Shown here: one piece after another, positions 60,467-64,000 of the stretch
Layout of the letters: each line of letters starts with the position of its first letter
How positions within the stretch are numbered: position 1 is the stretch's first letter
Assembly: GCA_964472305.1 (NCBI GenBank)
Contig: CAYYJR010000021.1
Location: 1-64,000, forward strand
Direction of reading: 5' to 3'
Source of the DNA: CAYYJR01 sp964472305
GTDB lineage: Bacteria > Armatimonadota > Hebobacteria > CAIYQO01
DNA length: 64,000 nt
Made by a program: the position numbers and the translations under genes
The notes under the pieces: model-generated
What the model was told of the DNA's origin: nothing
The model's database searches: none
Seen by the model: only the letters and a program-made list of their open reading frames with translations

Positions 60467-62002
60467 ATGAATTTCGACGAAACTGACCGTGGGGTCTGGC
60501 GCGAGCCGCCGCCAGGGCCGCTTGCCAAGACATACTGCAATCCTCTGCCGCTGCCCAACTACCCGCAAGGCCGCGCCAGCCGGCTGCAGTGGGAGGGCGG
60601 ATGGCCCAACGGGAACACGTCGGTGGATTTTCGCGAGACCGCCGACCCGAGCGTACTGTATTGGGAAGGTCGCTGGTATCTCTATCCCTCCGCGGGCATG
60701 GCATGGGTGTCGGACGACTTCGTCACCTGGACGCACTGTCCGATGAATATCTCCGACGTCGGATATGCGCCGACCATTGTGGCGCACAGGGGGCAGTTCT
60801 ACCTGACGGCATGCGAATCGAACCTCTACCGGGCCGACCATCCGCTCGGGCCGTGGGAGGACATCGGGCAGATTCGCTTCAGTGACGGAGTGCTGCTCGA
60901 TGACCATGCCGACCCGATGCTGTTTTCCGACGATGACGGGCGGCTCTATCTGTACTGGGGGCTGGGACCGCCAGCCATTTTCGGCATCGAACTGGACGCC
61001 GGCAATCCGCTCCGCGCGATCGGGGAGCCCGAGATGCTGTTCGCGTATGACCCGGCACACGAGTGGGAACGCTTCGGCGAATACAACGAGGACGCCTCCA
61101 CGAGTTGGTGCGAGGGGGCATGGATGTTCAAGCACGCGGGGCGCTACTATCTGACCTACACGGCCCCGGGCACGCAGTTCAGCAGTTACGGCATGGGCGT
61201 GTATACCGCCGAATCGCCGCTCGGGCCATACCGGTACGCGTCGCGCAATCCGATACTGCGCGATCCGGACGGGCTGGTGCGTGGCCCTGGCCACGGGTGT
61301 CTGGTGCAGGGACCGCATGACACGATCTGGGCGTTTTATACCTGTACCCGCTGTTACCATCATAACTTCGAGCGGCGGATCGGCATGGATCCGGCCGGAT
61401 TCGACGCCGACGGCAACCTGTTCGTGCGTGGCGCGTCCGAAACGCCGCAATGGGCACCCGGCGTCCTCGCGCGCCCGCAGGACGGCAACGCCACCGGTCT
61501 GCTGCCGGTCACCATCCGCAGATCCCCCGCGGCAAGCAGTGCGGCACCCGGTCGCGATCCGCTCTATGCCGTCGATAACACGTTGACGACCTGGTGGCAG
61601 GCCGCGGAAGACGATGCAACGCCATGGCTCAGCGTGGATCTCGGCTCAATCACCCCCTTCACCGTCTCCGCGGTGCGTATTGCCTGGGCCGAACCGGGCA
61701 TGAACTATGCGAAGGCGCCGCCGGGACCAGTGCAGTACCGCGTCGAGGGACGGGTCGCGGCAGACGATCCCTGGTTTACGCTGCTCGACCGCACGGCAAA
61801 CGCCGAGGATTTCCTCATCGATTACCGCACCTTCGCACCGCGACAGGTGAAACAGGTCCGCCTGGTTGTGACGGGATGGCCGACAGGCATCGGCGTGGGC
61901 GTGTGCGATTTCAGCGTCTTCGGCGTCAGTGGGCCGGTCCCATCGGCTCGGTATGGCATCATGCCGCTACGAGCCGGGAACTGGGCCGGGAAGAGTGGAT
62001 GA
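60467..62002 (+). CDS. GH43-like glycosidase with C-terminal discoidin-type domain
   Basis: The 511-residue protein has a five-bladed GH43 propeller (to about 330) with base Asp60 in RETADPSVLYW, the pKa-tuning Asp149 in DDHADPMLF and acid Glu216 in SWCEGAWMFKHAGRYYLTYT. Those three positions are the usual GH43 triad. A C-terminal beta-sandwich (about 365-490) with AVDNTLTTWWQAAEDDATPW and LSVDLGSI is F5/8-type C (CBM32-like). It likely cleaves arabinose, xylose or galactose ends. GAGGAG precedes the ATG. It lies in the operon behind the two beta-helix genes, 28 bases after copy 2. Confidence 0.85.
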   Translation: MNFDETDRGVWREPPPGPLAKTYCNPLPLPNYPQGRASRLQWEGGWPNGNTSVDFRETADPSVLYWEGRWYLYPSAGMAWVSDDFVTWTHCPMNISDVGYAPTIVAHRGQFYLTACESNLYRADHPLGPWEDIGQIRFSDGVLLDDHADPMLFSDDDGRLYLYWGLGPPAIFGIELDAGNPLRAIGEPEMLFAYDPAHEWERFGEYNEDASTSWCEGAWMFKHAGRYYLTYTAPGTQFSSYGMGVYTAESPLGPYRYASRNPILRDPDGLVRGPGHGCLVQGPHDTIWAFYTCTRCYHHNFERRIGMDPAGFDADGNLFVRGASETPQWAPGVLARPQDGNATGLLPVTIRRSPAASSAAPGRDPLYAVDNTLTTWWQAAEDDATPWLSVDLGSITPFTVSAVRIAWAEPGMNYAKAPPGPVQYRVEGRVAADDPWFTLLDRTANAEDFLIDYRTFAPRQVKQVRLVVTGWPTGIGVGVCDFSVFGVSGPVPSARYGIMPLRAGNWAGKSG

Positions 62003-62022
62003 CAACCGCGCGGAGTAACACT

Positions 62023-63660
62023 ATGCAAAAAATTATCGTTGCAACCGAAGGACAAGCCAGCCCTCTAATAAAGCGAACGGTGGCCATTCTCAAGGATCGC
62101 ATCGAACTGCGCTGTCCGGCACAGGTTGTCGAAGGGCCGGCGGATGCGCTGATCACTCTTGCCGTTGATGCCAAATTGCCGGCGGAAGCCTTTCGTATCG
62201 AGCAAGCGGGGGCGGGGATGCGAATCACCGGCGGCACGCCAAGCGGCGTGCTGTACGGTGTAGGGAAATTGCTGAGGACCAGTCGATACGATACCGGCTT
62301 CACGCCATCCGCGTGGCGCGGGACATCGACGCCGCGCGGCGACGTGCGCGGTATGTATTTCGCCATGCACTTTCACAATTTCTACCATATGGCGAGCGAA
62401 GCGGAGATCGTGCGCTACACCGAAGACATGGCGTTGTGGGGCGTGAACGCGATCATGGCCATCTATCCGTTCCTCAACCTTCAGGATTGGCATGACCCGG
62501 AAGCGGAGCCGGCGATGCAGCGCTTGCGCCAATACGCTCACGCCGCCAAGGATCTTGGTCTGCAGGTTGCCACCGCGGTCGGCAACACCCTGTTTAAGGG
62601 CATGCCGGAGCATCTACGTGCCGCGCGCTTGCCCGACCCGACCCGTCGCCGCGGCAATTCGGGTCACCCCGTGTGCCCTTCCTCGCCCGACGGTCATGCC
62701 TACCTCATGGAGAACACGCGGATGCTGTTTGAACGGCTTGCCGACGTGGGGGTGGATATCCTCGTCTTCTGGCCCTATGACGAGGGGGGGTGTGCGTGCG
62801 AACGATGCCTCCCCTGGGGAAGCAATGGCTACTTCACACTGTCGCGCGAGATGACGGCATTGGCTCGCAACTACTTCCCCAAGGTAAAAACCGTGCTCTC
62901 CACCTGGATGTTCGACATGCCGCCGGAAGGTGAGTGGGATGGTCTGGCTGAAAAACTGCAGCACGGGAATGATTGGCTGGATTACATTCTCGCCGATGCG
63001 CATGAGGATTACCCGCGTTACCCGCTGGAGCATGATGTGCCCGGCAATCTGCCGCTGCTCAACTTCCCCGAGATCAGCATGTGGGGCAATTGGCCCTGGG
63101 GCGGTCTGGGCGCCCATCCGCTTCCCGCGCGCTACCAGCGCCTGTGGGAACAGGTGAAGCACAAGGTGTCGGGCGGCTTCCCTTACAGCGAAGGGATTTA
63201 TGAGGACATGAACAAGGCGGCGGTGGTCCAGTTCTATTGGGACCGCGACCGCTCCGTGCGCCAGACACTGGAGGAATACTGCGCTTTTGAGTTCGGCGCG
63301 GAGGTGACACCCGACGTGCTGGCATTGGTAAACATCCTGGAGCATACGGCCTCGACGGATGTCGGCCTGCAGCAGCCCGCGGACCTGGCGGCGGTGCGAC
63401 GTGCCCTCGCCCTGGCGCAGGAGATCGACCGCCGCCTTCCCGCCTGGACGCGAGACGGCTGGCGCTGGCAGATCCTCCTGCAACGGGCGATCCTTGACCA
63501 CGAGAAACTGATCGCGAACAGCCTGGAAACGCCGGCGGCGGACGCGGCACTGCTGCGGCTGATGGACATCTATCATGCGCAGATGGACACGGACGACCCC
63601 TATCATCATCGGGTCCGCCCGCCTCACCAGCAGGCTATGTCGCGAAATGGGTGCTGGTGA
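62023..63660 (+). CDS. GH20/GH67-like glycoside hydrolase, unclassified
   Basis: The roughly 545-residue product has an N-terminal GH20b/GH67-N type domain with FRIEQAGAGMRITGGTPSGV and LYGVGKLLR (about 55-90). A TIM barrel follows with RGDVRGMYFAMHFHNFYHMA, LWGVNAIMAIYPFLN, DILVFWPYDEGGCACERCLP and VKTVLSTWMFDMPPEGEWDG. DEGGC(A)C-type carboxylates recall GH67/GH84 hexosaminidase or glucuronidase clans, but I cannot assign a family. I start at 62023, which has GGAG seven bases upstream; an ATG at 61999 overlapping the GH43 stop is possible. The last gene of the operon that is intact. Confidence 0.65.
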   Translation: MQKIIVATEGQASPLIKRTVAILKDRIELRCPAQVVEGPADALITLAVDAKLPAEAFRIEQAGAGMRITGGTPSGVLYGVGKLLRTSRYDTGFTPSAWRGTSTPRGDVRGMYFAMHFHNFYHMASEAEIVRYTEDMALWGVNAIMAIYPFLNLQDWHDPEAEPAMQRLRQYAHAAKDLGLQVATAVGNTLFKGMPEHLRAARLPDPTRRRGNSGHPVCPSSPDGHAYLMENTRMLFERLADVGVDILVFWPYDEGGCACERCLPWGSNGYFTLSREMTALARNYFPKVKTVLSTWMFDMPPEGEWDGLAEKLQHGNDWLDYILADAHEDYPRYPLEHDVPGNLPLLNFPEISMWGNWPWGGLGAHPLPARYQRLWEQVKHKVSGGFPYSEGIYEDMNKAAVVQFYWDRDRSVRQTLEEYCAFEFGAEVTPDVLALVNILEHTASTDVGLQQPADLAAVRRALALAQEIDRRLPAWTRDGWRWQILLQRAILDHEKLIANSLETPAADAALLRLMDIYHAQMDTDDPYHHRVRPPHQQAMSRNGCW

Positions 63661-63661
63661 A

Positions 63662-63922
63662 ATGGGAACGCTCATGTTTACGATTACCGAATGCGGCGCC
63701 AAGCCCGACGGCCAAACAGTCAACACCCAGCCGCAAGCAAGTGAACCCTGCAGATCCAGTAAGGAACTTCCAATTCCCATGTCTAGTGCAAATCTGCAAA
63801 ATGCGATTCCGCCTTTTCTGGGTTCCTACTGCCCCCGTTGTCTGCAGGACGTGGGGTGCAAAACATGGAAGTCCATTTCCACGTTTTGCACTAGGGAAGC
63901 GAATAGGTTCGCCATCGATTGA
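63662..63922 (+). pseudogene. Truncated GH28 gene, 5' end only
   Basis: The first codons give MGTLMFTITECGAKPDGQTV and NTQ, the standard GH28 opening (compare AQADGETVNT of the gene at 43375). After about position 63727 homology stops abruptly, and the frame runs on through unrelated sequence to a stop at 63920. The break is where new, more AT-rich DNA starts. Confidence 0.65.
63858..63893. repeat. Inverted repeat near the GH28 break
   Basis: GTGCAAAACATGGAA and TTCCACGTTTTGCAC pair with one mismatch around a six-base loop. CTAGTGCAAA also occurs in the other orientation near 63780. It could be part of a mobile-element end or a terminator/attenuator. Confidence 0.5.
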
Positions 63923-63983
63923 TTTATCCTGGGATACTTGAAATTCCCGTCGCATGTCTGAAGGTAAAAATAGGAAGAAGACC

Positions 63984-64000
63984 ATGACAACATCGATCAA
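63984..64000 (+). CDS. Start of a gene cut by the window edge
   Basis: ATGACAACATCGATCAA follows an AGGAAG ribosome site by about six bases (MTTSI). It lies beyond the GH28 break and could be a transposase or other incoming gene, but only five codons are visible. Confidence 0.35.

Noticed and set aside
1..64000. tRNA, rRNA or CRISPR loci
   Set aside because: No TTCRANYC-type T-loop with acceptor stem, no rRNA core motifs and no regularly spaced direct repeats were seen. A covariance-model scan would be decisive.

Overview
The window is about 60% GC bacterial chromosome, most likely Armatimonadota or a close relative. The main clue is a prepilin-type protein (2142..3596) whose sequence after the membrane helix reads FPVFGKAREKARQATC, a pattern very common in Armatimonadota prepilin-like proteins. 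Planctomycete-like or Verrucomicrobia-like origin is less likely but cannot be excluded without a search. Many unlinked carbohydrate-active enzymes, WD40/PD40 propeller proteins and heavy use of ATGA start/stop overlaps fit the same picture. I found no rRNA, tRNA or CRISPR.

Layout. (1) 1..6730, minus strand: two WD40-type secreted propellers, a prepilin/propeller fusion, a FecR-like protein and a CHASE2-adenylate/guanylate cyclase. (2) 6941..12167: a KdsC-like HAD protein lacking its nucleophile, a KaiC-like/PEP-synthase-N protein, NADP-type glutamate dehydrogenase, and a compact small gene with its own promoter and intrinsic terminator; genes are separated by perfect palindromic terminators. 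(3) 12466..24352: scattered glycan enzymes (double pectate-lyase-like beta-helix, GH99-like/WbsX, GH130, GH36 alpha-galactosidase) with a P-type ATPase. A gene graveyard at 15077..16126 holds 3' fragments of an acyltransferase, a GH36 and a GH2 gene. (4) 24787..42636: an envelope polysaccharide locus with a bifunctional L-fucokinase/GDP-fucose pyrophosphorylase, glycosyltransferases of families 2, 9 and 4, two tandem CgeB-like glycosyltransferases, three methyltransferase/amidotransferase-type modifying enzymes and a Wzm/Wzt ABC exporter. (5) 42906..55589, plus strand: a tightly coupled catabolic operon of twelve genes. (6) 55766..63660: a second glycan operon with two paralogous beta-helix proteins, a GH43 with a C-terminal discoidin-like domain and a GH20/GH67-like enzyme. 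It ends in a GH28 gene cut off after about 20 codons, beside a new partial gene at the window edge.

How it works together. Region 4 probably builds and exports a fucose-containing glycan: Fkp supplies GDP-fucose, the glycosyltransferases build the chain, methyltransferases and an AsnB-like amidotransferase decorate it, and Wzt/Wzm exports it. Regions 5 and 6 look catabolic. They are preceded by two copies of the same roughly 115-bp promoter module (TTGCTG-N17-TATAAT and TTGTCA-N17-TATAAT), so they are probably co-regulated.

The best candidate for an undescribed system is the region 5 operon: GH28-like helix, amidohydrolase, NagB-like isomerase/deaminase, a protein of unknown family, DapA-family aldolase/lyase, two small ATC-hydrolase-like proteins, sialidase-fold protein, non-pyrrolysine MttB, an amidohydrolase fused to a class III aminotransferase, and a UroD/MtaA-like methyltransferase. 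It carries no transporter, regulator or corrinoid protein, and the set matches no pathway I know. I infer that it degrades an amino-sugar or amino-acid-containing glycan building block carrying a methylated group; its substrate is unknown.
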